Positions 63,575 through 64,000 of a stretch of 64,000 nt of DNA are shown one piece after another. Numbering within the stretch: position 1 is the first letter of the stretch; each line of letters starts with the position of its first letter. The DNA is from Sphaerimonospora thailandensis (GTDB taxonomy: Bacteria > Actinomycetota > Actinomycetes > Streptosporangiales > Streptosporangiaceae). The stretch covers positions 36,831 through 100,830 of the forward strand of contig NZ_BOOG01000026.1 of NCBI RefSeq assembly GCF_016863115.1. The letters run 5' to 3'. The notes beneath the pieces were generated by a model. It did no database searches, was not told where the DNA came from, and saw only the letters and a program-made list of their open reading frames with translations. The translations under genes and the position numbers were made by a program.

Positions 63575-64000
63575 ATGACTCCTCGGATGTCTCCAAGAAG
63601 ACGTACGACCATGGTCTCCGGCCTGCTCCTGGCGGCGGTCTCCGCGACGGCGGGCGCGATTGTCGCCCAGCCGTGGAGCGCGGCCGCTCTCGGAACTTCG
63701 CAGTCCTCGGTGCCGACCGCGCCCGGCGTAGTTCCTCCGCAGGCCCCGACATCCCAGGCTCCCGTCTCCATGAGCGAGCGTGTGTCCACAGCCGACCGGG
63801 CGTCTGTGGAAGAAACCGAGACCGGGAACGACACCATGTCCGCCGGCGACTCCGGGACTTCGGAGGGCCCATCGTCGGGCGACCAGCCCACGACCTCCGG
63901 CGACGGCGGAGAGACCGCGGACGCCGAAGAGAGCACGGAAGGGGGAGAGACCGCGGACGCCGAAGAGAGCACGGAAGGGGGAGAGACCGCGGACGCCGAA
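63575..64000 (+). CDS. Exported acidic repeat protein (open at window end)
   Basis: The first 142 residues are visible. A Sec signal peptide (RRRTTMVSGLLLAAVSATAGAIVAQP) is followed by a low-complexity Ser/Thr/Pro/Glu region and then a 12-residue unit GETADAEESTEG repeated. No lipobox or enzymatic motif is visible. The C-terminus outside the window would decide function; the context points to an extracellular component of the preceding group. Confidence 0.75.
   Translation, partial: MTPRMSPRRRTTMVSGLLLAAVSATAGAIVAQPWSAAALGTSQSSVPTAPGVVPPQAPTSQAPVSMSERVSTADRASVEETETGNDTMSAGDSGTSEGPSSGDQPTTSGDGGETADAEESTEGGETADAEESTEGGETADAE
63908..64000 (+). repeat. 36-bp tandem repeat (at least three copies, cut by window end)
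   Basis: Copies begin near 63908, 63944 and 63980 and encode GETADAEESTEG. They are identical as far as can be seen, so the array is recent. Confidence 0.93.

Overview
The window is high-GC actinobacterial chromosome. It codes densely on both strands, with GTG/TTG starts beside strong Shine-Dalgarno sequences, Lsr2, DisA and RadA, a mycothiol-reductase homologue, a type III pantothenate kinase, SARP and CsoR regulators, and SAM-IV and ydaO riboswitches. The panC-nadB-nadC-coaX ... lsr2-clpC ... disA-radA order resembles Streptomyces. The nad fusion and several small proteins suggest another filamentous actinomycete, probably Streptosporangiales. No rRNA is present to confirm this.

Layout. 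1-9 kb: the N-terminal part of a NuoD-type complex I subunit, a NUDIX hydrolase, and an oligopeptide ABC system (two permeases, two ATPases, an amidase) whose lipoprotein binding protein is convergent on the other strand. 9-13.7 kb: a pentapeptide-repeat protein, a class V aminotransferase under a SAM-IV riboswitch, a P450 and a MidA-type methyltransferase. 13.9-19.3 kb: a cofactor block (DUF2520 dehydrogenase, PanC, an in-frame NadB-NadC fusion, CoaX). 19.4-24.4 kb: a small HTH protein, a patatin, an NlpC/P60 hydrolase behind a c-di-AMP riboswitch, N-acetylglutamate synthase and a Q/G/Y-repeat RDD membrane protein. 24.4-25.8 kb is apparently non-coding. 25.8-42.4 kb: lsr2, clpC, an EboE-like protein, mutY, disA, radA, a TetR regulator, an EtfD-like iron-sulfur oxidoreductase, a glycosyltransferase pair and csoR. 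42.3-53.3 kb is a mixed region: PIG-V-type mannosyltransferase, gamma carbonic anhydrase, DivIVA-like protein, GntR regulator, kynureninase, DsbA-like and PAP2 proteins.

The most interesting locus is 53.3-58.9 kb. A large AfsR/SARP regulator is divergent from an 18-codon ORF with a perfect ribosome-binding site. A strong hairpin follows, then a ThiF/E1-like adenylating enzyme and a membrane M50 protease, both with N-terminal regions that look like peptide-recognition (PqqD/RRE-like) domains. This reads as a minimal RiPP (ribosomally made, modified peptide) pathway. The regulator and the protease each carry a rare TTA codon, suggesting bldA-type developmental control.

59.4-64 kb begins a second system: a membrane protein with a sigma-like N-terminus, a MinD/ParA-type ATPase resembling ESX-associated ATPases, a single-pass VirB8-like protein, a 38-codon ORF, and an exported repeat protein cut by the window end. 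This may be the edge of a secretion or conjugation locus.

Two circuits close within the window. DisA makes c-di-AMP and the ydaO riboswitch upstream of the NlpC/P60 gene should sense it. SAM is sensed by the riboswitch before the aminotransferase. Many genes carry short in-frame tandem repeats in linkers, a recurring feature of this DNA.
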